A DNA stretch of 64,000 nt from Sulfobacillus thermosulfidooxidans DSM 9293 (GCF_900176145.1 NZ_FWWY01000001.1:1287819-1351818), one strand, 5' to 3'; shown: positions 1 through 8,746, numbered from the stretch's first letter. The notes: a model not told the origin generated them from the letters alone. Numbers and translations: made by a program.

Positions 1-33
1 TTTCATGTTGTCTTGTAATTAACAAAACTACCG

Positions 34-837
34 CTAAGTACCATTTAAAACTAAAGGGATCTCCGTGTCTTCACGCAATGTGACGGAACGGTGAAAGGAG
101 CCAAAGGAGATATGATAGGGTTCGACACGAATGCCGGGTTGTTTTTGAATCCATAGAGAGGTCATCGGCAAGGTCTTTGGCAAGAGGTACGTGAAGGTCA
201 TGCTGCCTCGCCGAGCAGGTTGACTTAGGGATGTGCGTCCGGGTAAGGAGATGTGACGGCCAAAGACGGTCTTGTTCACGGTCAGGTTATTGTAATCAAA
301 AATGGGACCATTGCCCGCTGTAATGGAAATGAGCTGCGATCCCAAGGGAACATAGACTCTCACATAGGCTTGATAGGGTACGACTAACCACCCGTTATCT
401 AAAGCGGGGTTATACCAGGTGATCGTATCCGTTTGGACATAGCGGTCGTGCTGTCGAATAATGCGGACATCGACCACTTCATGCATGAAAAAATTGTCTT
501 TATGCCCGCCTAAATTCATATCAACCACTTCGAGATAATCACTAGGCACATGAGGGCGAATGCGTCCCGCCCAGTGATAGTGAACGGCTAATTCTTCGGA
601 CTTGGTATTCGCAAACCATAAGAGCAAATATTTGCGCTGTAATCCGTGATAAAGGGTGTCCAGAATGTGAACCAGGGCGCTGCCCCGTGCTTTGAGAGCT
701 TGAGTGAGGAGTTCTTGCATCATCACCCCAATAAAAGCCTTGCGGGTCGCCTGGGGGAGATGTGAATGCTCGGCAATCGTCTCCATGGTCATATTGGCAT
801 TTTGCCAGGTTATGGTCAGATGATGATACGAGAATCC
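34..837 (-). pseudogene. DUF4012 protein, C-terminal fragment (split by IS)
   Basis: This is the C-terminal 267 residues of a DUF4012-type protein whose N-terminal part lies at 2468-3553. The frame is open on the minus strand back to 837, beginning with codons for GFSYHHLTITW, so the methionine at 792 is not a true start. Joining codon TAC at 2470-2468 to codon GGA at 837-835 gives LPAYGFSYHH, which fits the usual DUF4012 pattern of 'GPxxLPxYG' followed by an Asn/Met-rich segment and then RKAF. Both pieces are whole codons (268 with stop, plus 362), giving a 629-residue protein, close to family length. DUF4012 proteins are membrane-anchored extracellular proteins often found near polysaccharide genes; their function is unknown. 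Confidence 0.8.
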
Positions 838-940
838 TGTAATAAAGTGTCCGGGGCGTATTTAGGGATTGAGTAAAGAATGGCCCCTCTGATAGGGTTG
901 GAGTAGCGAACAACAACCAAATTCAGGGGGGCACAGTTCA

Positions 941-2194
941 ATGGCTAAGCACAGTGTAGAGCAGAGCGACGGAAGAAAGCAAGGACTGGGGGTGGGCGGC
1001 ATCGACGTGGCGAAGGACTGGCATTATGTGCAATGGCTGGACACGAACGGGCGGCCTGTCGGTAAAGCCTTTCGGTTCGCCAATACCCGTGCGGGATTTG
1101 AGGCGATGTGGGAGCGGCGGCCGTCCGAGGAGGTCCGCGTTGGCATGGAGTCCACCGGGCACTATTGGGTTGGGTTGGCCCATTGGCTCCGTGCGCACGG
1201 CGCGGAGGTGGTGCTGGTGCAGCCGGCTCACGTCCATCGACTCAAGGAATTGGATGACAATACCCCGACCAAGACCGACGCCAAGGATGCCCGGGTTATC
1301 GCCCGACTCGTCTATGATGGCCGGTGGTTCCGGTGGGAGCCGCGCGGCGGCGCGCTGGCCCAGCTGGCCACGTTGGCGGTGACGCGTCGGCAGCACCACC
1401 AGGACGTCATGCGATGGCGAGCGCGCATTGCCGGCTGGATCCATCAATACTTTCCGGAATTCTTCACGGTCTTCAAGGCGTGGGATGGGAAAGCGGCGCT
1501 GACGACGCTGGATACGCTCCCGACGCCGGACTTGGTGTTAGCGCAGTCCGTGGATGCGATAGCGGACCAGTTTAAGGCCGCCACCACACATCGCGTCGGC
1601 GCTAAACGCGCCCACGCCTTGCACCAGGCCGCCGTGGACTCCATTGGGATTCCCGTAGGCCGGGCGACTGCGCGTCTCCAACTCGCCTCCTATCTTCGGA
1701 GTTGGCGCGCGGCGCTCGCCGCGCAAACGGCCATTGAAGCCGCGCAAGCCGCCATTTTAGAGGACTGGACTCCTGCTCAGCCGTTATTCAGCATTCCGGG
1801 ATTCGGGCCCCAGGTCATTGCCACGGTGTTGGGCGAGTTGGGGGACTTGTCCCGATTCGCCGATGCGCGCCAAGCGCAGAAAATGGCGGGACTCAATCTC
1901 ACCCAAACCAGCTCGGGACACCGCCAAGGCCCAACGCATATTGCCAAACGGGGACGTCCCGCCGCGCGTGCCGTGCTGTATCAGGCCGCGTGCGTCGCGG
2001 TGGCCAAGGATCCCCAGTGGAAGGCCTGGTATCAGTCGCTCACCCGACGGGCGGCGCATCCGCTCGCCCCGAAAGCCGCCATGGTGGCGGTCGCGACGAA
2101 GCTCCTCCGGGTGGCCTGGGCGTGCATGAAGCACGGACAGGCGTATGATGCGGCGCGACTGTTCCCCCTGGGGGAGGTGTCGACCGCCGCGTAA
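941..2194 (+). CDS. IS110-family transposase (DEDD)
   Basis: This 417-residue protein catalyses movement of the insertion sequence. The N-terminal DEDD/RuvC-like domain (about 15-170) shows GGIDVAKDWH with the first acidic residue, VGMESTGHYW with the second, and TKTDAKDARVIARLV with the last two. The C-terminal Transposase_20 domain (about 275-365) shows IPGFGPQVIATVLGELGD and the AGLNLTQTSSGH stretch that carries the catalytic serine in this family. The ATG at 941 follows a G-run at 926-931. The frame is intact, so the element may still be active. Family members are known to use a non-coding bridge RNA to choose targets. Confidence 0.95.
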   Translation: MAKHSVEQSDGRKQGLGVGGIDVAKDWHYVQWLDTNGRPVGKAFRFANTRAGFEAMWERRPSEEVRVGMESTGHYWVGLAHWLRAHGAEVVLVQPAHVHRLKELDDNTPTKTDAKDARVIARLVYDGRWFRWEPRGGALAQLATLAVTRRQHHQDVMRWRARIAGWIHQYFPEFFTVFKAWDGKAALTTLDTLPTPDLVLAQSVDAIADQFKAATTHRVGAKRAHALHQAAVDSIGIPVGRATARLQLASYLRSWRAALAAQTAIEAAQAAILEDWTPAQPLFSIPGFGPQVIATVLGELGDLSRFADARQAQKMAGLNLTQTSSGHRQGPTHIAKRGRPAARAVLYQAACVAVAKDPQWKAWYQSLTRRAAHPLAPKAAMVAVATKLLRVAWACMKHGQAYDAARLFPLGEVSTAA

Positions 2195-2467
2195 CGATGG
2201 AGGGGCTTCGGTTCTGTCTCGGGCGTGGGAAGTCGTCTCCCTCCTGTTGGGCTTTCACTCGGTGAAATGACCCCGTATACGAGTCCGGCTCCCACGTCAT
2301 TACTACCGCACGTCAAGCTGAACGAAGGATTGGTCGGGCATAGACCCTGTGAGACATGGTAGGGTTCGCTAACGTGGTCACGGTAATGAAAGACCGTTCG
2401 AGAGGGAACCGAAGCGAAATCCCTTGAAAGATTGTGAAAGGGTTAGGAAACAGGACAAAACATTGAG
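2195..2467 (+). ncRNA. Candidate bridge-RNA region of the IS110 element
   Basis: The 273-nt non-coding right flank is much longer than the left one (103 nt). In the IS1111 subgroup the bridge RNA lies downstream of the transposase, so this is the likelier location. I did not identify target- or donor-binding loops; the call rests on position and length only. Confidence 0.25.
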
Positions 2468-3553
2468 GTAGGCAGGTAACCGAAGCGGTCCCATGACTTT
2501 GAGCAGATCATCGACGAGCCAGGTATTCACGAAAATCATCCCATTAATATGCGGAGCTCCCTTAATGGACGAATAAAATCGCTGGATATAGCCTACGGTT
2601 GTGGGGAGGTTAGGTGATATATTCGCATCGCGCAGGTGCCAGTGCTGAGTATAGACATAATGTAAGATGGATGGGGCTAAGGGACGGTAAGTGACCTGAT
2701 TTTGTAACGAATAAATGTTATGGGAAGCTCCTATCTGAATCTGCCCATCTTTGACTGTAATCACACTATATGCCGTGATAAAACCCCCGGTGGGTCGCAG
2801 TTCCCCGCTGTTTTGAAATAACACTAAATAGGTTTGGGACAGAGGAATGCCAAGAATCTGCTGCAATACTTGGCTAGAGTGGGTCAAAACGGGGATGGCA
2901 GCCACGACTTGGTCAAAAACATGGCTGGTTGACCTAAGCTGGGATAGAGTGTGTGGGCTCAATATCCCTTCAAATGCGCTCCAGTTCACATGTTTTAATG
3001 CGGTAGCCGCCTGTTGCCAGTGGGGTTGGGAACGGATCAGAGCGGGTGACAGCATTTTTATTGCCTGAATCATGGACTCTAGAGGTGAGGAATGCAAATG
3101 CCTGGGACTGTCCGCAAATTGAGATGGGCGGGAGGGAAAGTCAAGGGCCCGGCTGCTTAACTCAATGGCTGGGGACATTTCGGATAACGCTTGGCTGATA
3201 TTTTGTGTGGCTATTTGGAGATCGACAAGATTTTGATAGGGTATCTGTACAGAGGGAAGAAAATGGGCATAGGCTGTGAAGATCAGTGCCCGTTTAAGAT
3301 GCACGCTGCTCTCTGAAAGGTCGCGTAGCGCTTGGGGGAATTGGCGCAGCTGGTGATGCCTCAGATCGGTACGGATAATCTGTTGGGCCATACGAAGTTG
3401 CTGGTAACCTTGAGAAGCTTGATACAGGGGAACACCGATACCAAAGCTTAAGGCTGCCAAAAACATGACCAAAATTCCCAGGCGCAACCAGCGTTTCAAT
3501 CTGCGGCGCTTATTATGTCGAGATTGATGGGACTGTAATGGCTGCGGTTTCAT
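2468..3553 (-). pseudogene. DUF4012 protein, N-terminal fragment (split by IS)
   Basis: This is the first 362 residues of the same DUF4012 protein. After a basic N-terminus (about 1-23) a single membrane helix (about 24-45, WLRLGILVMFLAALSFGIGV) anchors it. The central part carries the family hallmark NSGELRPTGGFITAY and later NTWLVDDLLKVMGPLRLPAY. Beyond 2468 the frame runs into the insertion and picks up about 29 unrelated residues before a stop at 2378. The inferred native product was a membrane-anchored extracellular protein, probably linked to surface-polymer handling given the EPS locus nearby. It is now probably inactive. Confidence 0.85.
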
Positions 3554-3846
3554 CGTCCGTCCCCTTTTTCTTCAAAATCCTGCAGAAGTCACAAATGATC
3601 CAATTCCCGTTAAGCATGGGTTCAAGAGCAAGTCTCGCTCCCCTGCTTTCATCATTTTGGGCAAGCTCTCAACACCATGACGTGGGAATGTGGGTGCTGA
3701 GGTGTGCCGACCCTCTTATCAGGAAGGATGCGCCAAAGTCTTAGGGGATCCCAGAATCTTTTAAGGGGATCTGTTACAGGTCTTTGAGGCCTTTTTGAAA
3801 GGGTAAGGGAACATATCACCCTTTTCTCGTCACAAAGAGCTGAGGG

Positions 3847-5169
3847 TCAAGAGGTTATCACCGTTGGGGGATTCGTTCCTCCGTGTTTATAGCGGGCAAC
3901 AAGTTCCCTGCGGTTGGCGGTATCGGTTTTGCGGTAAATATTGCGTAAATGCGTCTTTAAAGTATTAATCGATATATAGAGTTCATGGGTAATTTCTTTA
4001 TTGGACAACCCCTCTAGCAGCAACTGGGTAATCTTTTTTTCTTGCGGGGTTAAACAACATTGACGTAACCACTCTTCAGCCCGGTGTTGATGCTCATCGT
4101 TTCTTTCTTCATCATCTAAAGGAGAAAAAGGGGAAGAGATAGGCAGCGTCTTTGGGGATTCTTCTTGGTGCCTGGCTGTAGACCATGATAACGGAAGGAT
4201 ACTCATAAATAATAGGGTTAAGATGACCTGGGGCAAAATACGAGGATTGATCCACCAAGCCGCGGTATAGGAAGTGCCTAAGAGGATGACCCTAGCCAGA
4301 TTCATGCCAGCTGGGATTCGTAAAAAAGGACTCTCGCTGCCTTCCCATCCCATCAGGAAAGCCCACAGGGTGCCAGCCAAAAGAAGAAGAAGCAGCCATG
4401 GCCTTATGTCGGCATGCCAAATGAGCACAAAGCCCATGGTCGAAATAGCGAGATAGGCGACTAATGGGGAGCGAAGAAGCGATGGAGGATAAGGCCACCC
4501 TAAGATGCCCACGATCACAAGAGGTAAAGAAATGGCCTGCATCACCCAAGGGATATAGGGTTCTTTTAAGAATAAGCCCAAGGCAATGGTCATGAGCCAA
4601 GGACTCATCCTGTCCGAATGAGGTATGGTCAGAAGAGATGTTTCCATCTGAAACTTTCCGGATTTTTCTTCCTGGCCGGGAGGGTAAAACACAAGAAAGC
4701 CATAAGTCAAGCCCGTTCCTGCCATGAGTATGGGTGTGAGATGTGTTAACCGGTGTAAAAATGCGGTTAATGACAAAGAACCGATGACCGTGCTAAAACT
4801 CCATAAAGGTGACCTCGATGCGTATTGGCTGGAATAAACTGCAAAACGGTGCCATAAAGGTAACAGACTTACGACAATCCAAAGAATTTGAACGGCCTGA
4901 GGTGCCTCGTACAGAATGAGCACCGATATGCTGAGGTATCCAAGCATTAGGGTGCCAGGATGCCACCGCTTTAGACGGGAAGACATTGGTGAGGAGCGCA
5001 AGAGAACGAAGTACCCCATAAGAGCTATGAACATCACGCCTGAAATCCAGGACCCTTGGTTATTCCTGTCGAGAACGAAGATGCCCATGACGGCGATGGA
5101 CCAGATGAATACCGCCAACCTCATGACGCTTTGGGTCATCTGGCTTGAGACCATAAAGGTTTTGAACAC
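3847..5169 (-). CDS. Membrane-anchored LuxR-family transcriptional regulator
   Basis: A multi-spanning membrane protein (roughly ten hydrophobic segments over the first 300 residues) ends in a LuxR/FixJ-type helix-turn-helix (last 70 residues). The HTH shows the sequence LTPQEKKITQLLLEGLSNKE and then ISINTLKTHLRNIYRK. I chose GTG at 5169 because AGGAGGTG lies 9 nt upstream. An ATG at 5214 is in frame but has no good ribosome binding site. The fusion suggests a sensor that binds DNA from the membrane. It stands alone between the DUF4012 gene and the EPS locus, so control of those genes is a reasonable inference. No receiver domain is visible. Confidence 0.8.
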   Translation of the reverse strand: MFKTFMVSSQMTQSVMRLAVFIWSIAVMGIFVLDRNNQGSWISGVMFIALMGYFVLLRSSPMSSRLKRWHPGTLMLGYLSISVLILYEAPQAVQILWIVVSLLPLWHRFAVYSSQYASRSPLWSFSTVIGSLSLTAFLHRLTHLTPILMAGTGLTYGFLVFYPPGQEEKSGKFQMETSLLTIPHSDRMSPWLMTIALGLFLKEPYIPWVMQAISLPLVIVGILGWPYPPSLLRSPLVAYLAISTMGFVLIWHADIRPWLLLLLLAGTLWAFLMGWEGSESPFLRIPAGMNLARVILLGTSYTAAWWINPRILPQVILTLLFMSILPLSWSTARHQEESPKTLPISSPFSPLDDEERNDEHQHRAEEWLRQCCLTPQEKKITQLLLEGLSNKEITHELYISINTLKTHLRNIYRKTDTANRRELVARYKHGGTNPPTVITS

Positions 5170-5494
5170 CGAAGATCGCACCTCCTGATCTACGTTTTGA
5201 AATCTCAAGCTCATTAAACCGTCTTTGGCCTGGGCAAACCAGTTGGTTTACCCATGATGGTCCTAGGGGCTACTCCCTGTATCTGGACGGGAATAGCTCC
5301 TAGGTATTCGTGCCGGGTGAGAGGAAAGCCAGAAGGGCATAGGGACATCAACAGCTTATTTCATCCCCTTTTTCATCCTCTATGGGTGATGGTCTTAGAG
5401 CTTGGCATGATGCTAGCCTCAAGAATAATGACAATCATATGGCGCCCTGGTTAAGAACAGCATGACCGATGGGGGAAGAAAGGTAGAGACCAAG
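5170..5494. other. Intergenic region, divergent promoters expected
   Basis: This lies between a leftward regulator gene and a rightward gene, so both promoters should be here. I found no convincing -35/-10 pair, terminator or small ORF. The 13-bp sequence ATGACAATCATAT at 5428-5440 recurs at 6221-6233, just past the next gene. Confidence 0.4.
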
Positions 5495-6214
5495 ATGAAT
5501 GTGTCCTGGCCCGTATTACTAACCGCAACCATTGCACCCGCTCCCTTACCTTATTTAAAGATGGTTGATCCGGAAGAAAGGTGGTATCAATACCAACATG
5601 CTTTGATGTTTTGGCTGCAAAGACCGAAGGTGCAGCAAATCGTATTTTGTGATAATAGTGGCTATCACGCGGATTTTTCCCCCTTTTATCACTGGGCCGA
5701 AAAGCATCATAAGACGCTTGAAGTCTTAAGCTATGCGGGCAACGATCACGCACTCATCAAAGGACGCGGATTTGGTGAAGGGGAATTGATGCGTCATGCG
5801 CTTTACACCTCGCAAATTTTAACTCGGGCTCCTGGCTTCTTTAAAGTGACAGGGCGATTAATCGTGGAAAATTTCGACCAGTTAGAGGCGTTAACAACGC
5901 ATCAACCTGTGGTAATGTCACGGCGTTCACTTAGGCGACAAGGATGGGCTGATACCCGCTTTTTTAAGATGGATCGATCTTTTTATTGCCAGTATTTAAT
6001 CGATGTGCACGAGAAGGCCGAGCGTGATGACTGGATTTTAGGCGAAGCCTATGCCAAAGTCCTAGCGCCCTTTAGAATTCCTTCGTTTCCGAGGTCCTTG
6101 CGCATTCACGGGATAGCGGGCAATGGCGCCACTTACGACGACAAGATGTGGCGTTATATGCTGAAGTCTTTATGCGCCCAAGCCGGACTCTACCGTATCC
6201 GGGCTACGTCGTAA
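5495..6214 (+). CDS. Putative polysaccharide-biosynthesis protein, glycosyltransferase-like
   Basis: This 239-residue cytoplasmic protein has no signal peptide or membrane helix. Its layout (VFCDNSGYHADF, then RGFGEGELMRHAL, then KVTGRLIVENF) resembles small capsule or LPS proteins that handle nucleotide-linked sugars, but I cannot name the family and no DxD motif is clear. I chose ATG 5495 because an AAAGG sequence lies about a dozen bases upstream. An in-frame ATG at 5462 lacks a ribosome binding site. It converges with the kinase-like gene at 6254, and an EPS role is inferred from position. Confidence 0.55.
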   Translation: MNVSWPVLLTATIAPAPLPYLKMVDPEERWYQYQHALMFWLQRPKVQQIVFCDNSGYHADFSPFYHWAEKHHKTLEVLSYAGNDHALIKGRGFGEGELMRHALYTSQILTRAPGFFKVTGRLIVENFDQLEALTTHQPVVMSRRSLRRQGWADTRFFKMDRSFYCQYLIDVHEKAERDDWILGEAYAKVLAPFRIPSFPRSLRIHGIAGNGATYDDKMWRYMLKSLCAQAGLYRIRATS

Positions 6215-6253
6215 CGTCGGATGACAATCATATAAAGCCAGGGATAATCTGTC

Positions 6254-6889
6254 TTACTCTGAAAACTGGGTAAGAATACTCCCAATCACCGGGGCATGGG
6301 CTTGTTGTAATGCGTGAATGGCCTTGAGGTGTACGGACCGGGGATGAGTTCCCGAGGGAATGATGAGCAAGACGCCATCAACGAGGGCTGAGAGGATGAG
6401 GGTATCCGCAGAATCTAAAACCGGTGGAGCATCAATCAAAATCAAATCATATCGGCGTTTTAAGGCGGTGAAAAGTTCGTTGATTAGCAATGGTTCAAAC
6501 AATTCCGCGGCATTCGCCGATAACGGACCACTAGGTAAGAGCCAGACATTGGGGATGGGAGTGTCCATAATCACGGCATCCCACCCGGTACTTTGTGTGC
6601 CTTGAGCAAGAATCGTCGTGAGACCCTGGACATTTAAGATCCGAAAGTTGCGGTGTAATTGCGGATGCTTGAAACAGGCATCGATCAGTAGCACACGGTA
6701 GCCGCTATGGGCTAATAGAACCGCCAGATTACTGAGGGCAGTTGTGGTCCCGGATTCGCGTTCGGCGCTGGTCAACAACAAGGTTTTAGGCTCTTGATGC
6801 ATCCAAAACATCACGTGGGCTTTGAGATGGAGATATTGATCAAGGGCTTTGGCGACGTTCGGGCGCGGATGAGAGAGAATTTTTGGCAT
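6254..6889 (-). CDS. BY-kinase/CpsD-like ATPase with degenerate P-loop
   Basis: This 211-residue protein matches the cytoplasmic ATPase part of bacterial tyrosine kinases that control EPS chain length together with Wzz. Motifs are altered. The P-loop reads ERESGTTT (residues 43-50), with Thr48 where the nucleotide-binding lysine normally stands (PGEGKST). Walker A' reads LLIDACFKHP (68-76), with Cys72 replacing the second Asp of DxD. Walker B (LILIDAPP, 149-156) looks normal. There is no C-terminal tyrosine cluster. It overlaps the Wzz gene by 50 nt, and GAGG lies 9 nt before the ATG. It is probably a pseudokinase partner of Wzz, which is an inference from the missing residues. Confidence 0.8.
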   Translation of the reverse strand: MPKILSHPRPNVAKALDQYLHLKAHVMFWMHQEPKTLLLTSAERESGTTTALSNLAVLLAHSGYRVLLIDACFKHPQLHRNFRILNVQGLTTILAQGTQSTGWDAVIMDTPIPNVWLLPSGPLSANAAELFEPLLINELFTALKRRYDLILIDAPPVLDSADTLILSALVDGVLLIIPSGTHPRSVHLKAIHALQQAHAPVIGSILTQFSE

Positions 6890-7607
6890 CGATGCGGGCC
6901 TCCTTCAAAGAGATTGAGGGGGATTGGTGAGATACCATATCCTCTGGAAAGATAATTGGATGATTTTTAATCCACTTCGGTTTAAGCCGAGGAATCATTG
7001 CCCAAACCGGTAGGTGAAGCCACTGTTGAATATCCTCTTCGGTTTGCAAACTGGTATCAAAGTGCTCCCTGAGCACGGCGAGAAAAATCGCTCCCATGGC
7101 AGACAACAGAAACGCGAGCAGTTCTATTTTTTTCATATCGGGAAATGATGGTTGCGTAGCGATTGCCGCCGGTGAGGAAAGTTGCAATTCGGACGATCCG
7201 GTCAGCTCAGTGGCGGCGTTCATTGTCGCCAAAGCCACCTGGGTGGCTTCTTCTGAAGCCAGCACGGCACTGGGAGCGGTCGCTTGGATGGTGATAAGAT
7301 CGGTATTGGTAATCGCGCTGACTTTGGTGTGAGACTCCAGTGCGGCGGCGGATATATGGTCCGCTAAGGCCTCAGCGGCGGTATTCCACACCCGGTTAGA
7401 CGTCGCTAAGTCCGCGTAGGTTTGGGTCAGCTGTAAGGCTGATATTAAAGAATTCGCATTGTGCGAGGGAATGACTAATAACGTGGCGGTACTCGTATAA
7501 GACTTGTGTAGCACAAAATGCGCGATACCAAAGGCCATGCTACTGGTTAAGACGACAAGACTGACACTGATCCCCATATGACGTTTAATTCGCCGAGATA
7601 GCTTCAT
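6840..7607 (-). CDS. Wzz/CapA-type chain-length (co-polymerase) protein
   Basis: This 255-residue membrane protein sets EPS chain length in families of this type. It has an N-terminal helix (about 12-34, ISVSLVVLTSSMAFGIAHFV), an extracellular middle region, a second helix (about 160-180, IELLAFLLSAMGAIFLAVL) and a cytoplasmic tail with EEDIQQWLHLPVWAMIPRLK, typical of the contact region with the kinase. ATG 7607 has GAGG six bases upstream; an in-frame GTG lies at 7619. Its start lies inside the 47-aa ORF upstream, suggesting coupled translation. Confidence 0.85.
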   Translation of the reverse strand: MKLSRRIKRHMGISVSLVVLTSSMAFGIAHFVLHKSYTSTATLLVIPSHNANSLISALQLTQTYADLATSNRVWNTAAEALADHISAAALESHTKVSAITNTDLITIQATAPSAVLASEEATQVALATMNAATELTGSSELQLSSPAAIATQPSFPDMKKIELLAFLLSAMGAIFLAVLREHFDTSLQTEEDIQQWLHLPVWAMIPRLKPKWIKNHPIIFPEDMVSHQSPSISLKEARIDAKNSLSSAPERRQSP

Positions 7608-7728
7608 GATATTCCTCACTTTCCCGTCTCTTTCGCATCTGCTCTTTCAGCCAAAATTGTTTGAGCATTTCTGCCATTGCGCATTTTTCACAAACGATTA
7701 GCTCTAGGCTATCTGCTTGTGCGATCAC
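7585..7728 (-). CDS. Small CxxC protein, 47 aa, ahead of wzz-like gene
   Basis: A GTG at 7728 follows GGGAGG at good spacing and opens a 47-residue frame ending at 7585, overlapping the start of the Wzz gene. The product begins MIAQADSLELIVCEKCAMAE and continues into a basic/acidic helix (LKQFWLKEQMRKRRESEEY). It has one CxxC pair and no signal peptide or membrane helix. The ribosome binding site and the overlap are the evidence. It could be a metal- or redox-sensitive small regulator of the EPS genes, or just a leader ORF for coupling. I do not recognise a family. Confidence 0.5.
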   Translation of the reverse strand: MIAQADSLELIVCEKCAMAEMLKQFWLKEQMRKRRESEEYHEAISAN

Positions 7729-7775
7729 AAGGAATCCTCCCTCTAGGGTGAAATCCTTGCGGTCTTAAGGGATTA

Positions 7776-7817
7776 CGCCCTTAACGGGTGAAATCGGGTT
7801 TTCACCCGTTAAGGGCG
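7776..7817. promoter_or_regulatory. Perfect 18-bp hairpin between divergent EPS operons
   Basis: CGCCCTTAACGGGTGAAA (7776-7793), a 6-nt loop and its exact complement (7800-7817) form a perfect stem. No T-run follows on either strand, so it is not a standard intrinsic terminator. The sequence GGGTGAAATC also occurs once more at 7746-7755. It lies between the leftward and rightward EPS transcription units and could be an operator for a dimeric regulator or a 5'-UTR structure. Confidence 0.6.
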
Positions 7818-7957
7818 ATAGTCGTGACCCAGATCTTTTTGAATAATCAGGAACAACTCTAAGGCCATGACGACAAAAAGAGGGAAGAACGTCATGAAAG
7901 AGTTCGGTCAGAACAATGGCTAAGAGTTGAATATGCGTAACAAGCGAGGTGATAACA

Positions 7958-8743
7958 GTGCGCCAACGGGTTTTAGGATGTCCCGTCGATGACTTCGATT
8001 TGACCGAATTGTTAGATCATGTGCGGGAGTATATGGCTCAAGGCGTTAAACAATGGTATACCTCCATCAATGTGGCCAATTGGTACGCCTATACGCATTT
8101 TCCTGATGTGGCCGCGTTATTTGATAAGGCCACCTTTATTACCGCTGATGGCTGGCCTATTGCCTGGGCCAGTCGTGTCATTCACCATGCTCCCGTTCCC
8201 CGCATTCCGGCGATGAACTTTCTTGAGGCCTTATTATCGGAACCGTGGACAACGCCCCTCAGTGTGTTTCTCCTCGGTGGAAAACCGGGAATTGCTGAAC
8301 AAGCCGGTGAGCATCTCACTAAACAATATGCCCATATTCGGGTCGTCGGTCATTTTCATGGTTACTTCGATTCGGTGCAGGAAGAAGACAAAGCCTTGCA
8401 AGCGATCCAGAAGACCCAGCCTACGGTTCTGATTTTGGGGATGGGGACACCTTATGAGCAAGCGTGGCTCTCGCGTCACTTCGCAGAGATTCCTTCAGTA
8501 TTGGCGGTGGGCATTGGCGGTGGTATGGATATTTTGGCGGGCATTAAAAAACGCGCGCCCGAATGGATGCAGAACAGCGGAATGGAATGGCTATACCGCT
8601 TAATCCAAGAACCCCGTCGGTTGTCGGGGCGTTATGTCAAAACCACATCGTCCTTTGCCTGGCATGTCTTCCGGGTCTTCTGGCCATTACCCTCGTTATC
8701 CTCTCACCGGGCGAATTCGTATTCGGAGAAAAAAGGAGCGTAA
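7958..8743 (+). CDS. WecG/TagA/CpsF-family glycosyltransferase
   Basis: This 261-residue family GT26 enzyme usually adds N-acetylmannosamine(-uronate) or a related sugar to a lipid-PP-sugar on the inner face of the membrane. Recognisable blocks are the N-terminal ITADGWPIAWASR, the central SVFLLGGKPGIAEQA, then LILGMGTPYEQAW and the C-terminal AGIKKRAPEWMQNSGMEWLY. GTG 7958 is preferred because GAGGTG lies 6 nt upstream; a GTG at 7949 lies inside that site. It starts the rightward EPS operon, with only 3 nt to the next gene. No initiating sugar-phosphate transferase is visible in the window. Confidence 0.9.
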   Translation: MRQRVLGCPVDDFDLTELLDHVREYMAQGVKQWYTSINVANWYAYTHFPDVAALFDKATFITADGWPIAWASRVIHHAPVPRIPAMNFLEALLSEPWTTPLSVFLLGGKPGIAEQAGEHLTKQYAHIRVVGHFHGYFDSVQEEDKALQAIQKTQPTVLILGMGTPYEQAWLSRHFAEIPSVLAVGIGGGMDILAGIKKRAPEWMQNSGMEWLYRLIQEPRRLSGRYVKTTSSFAWHVFRVFWPLPSLSSHRANSYSEKKGA

Positions 8744-8746
8744 GCC

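Larger units (their letters stand above)
838..2467 (+). mobile_element. IS110-family insertion within DUF4012 gene
   Basis: About 1630 bp interrupts the DUF4012 frame. The limits come from restoring that frame, not from a target duplication, and IS110 elements usually make none. Inside lie a transposase (941-2194), a 103-nt left flank and a 273-nt right flank. An 8-bp inverted repeat (TAGCGAAC at 904-911, GTTCGCTA at 2364-2371) resembles the subterminal repeats of the IS1111 subgroup but sits 66-96 bp inside the inferred ends. The outermost 15 bp on each side show a weak inverted match (AAT, four bases, TGTCC). The IS110 element may therefore end near 898 and 2376 and sit inside an older insert of about 150 bp. 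Confidence 0.75.

Noticed and set aside
5428-6233. 13-bp direct repeat ATGACAATCATAT flanking the gene at 5495-6214
   Set aside because: A 13-bp match within 800 bp is expected by chance about once in a window of this size, and there are no other mobile-element signs.
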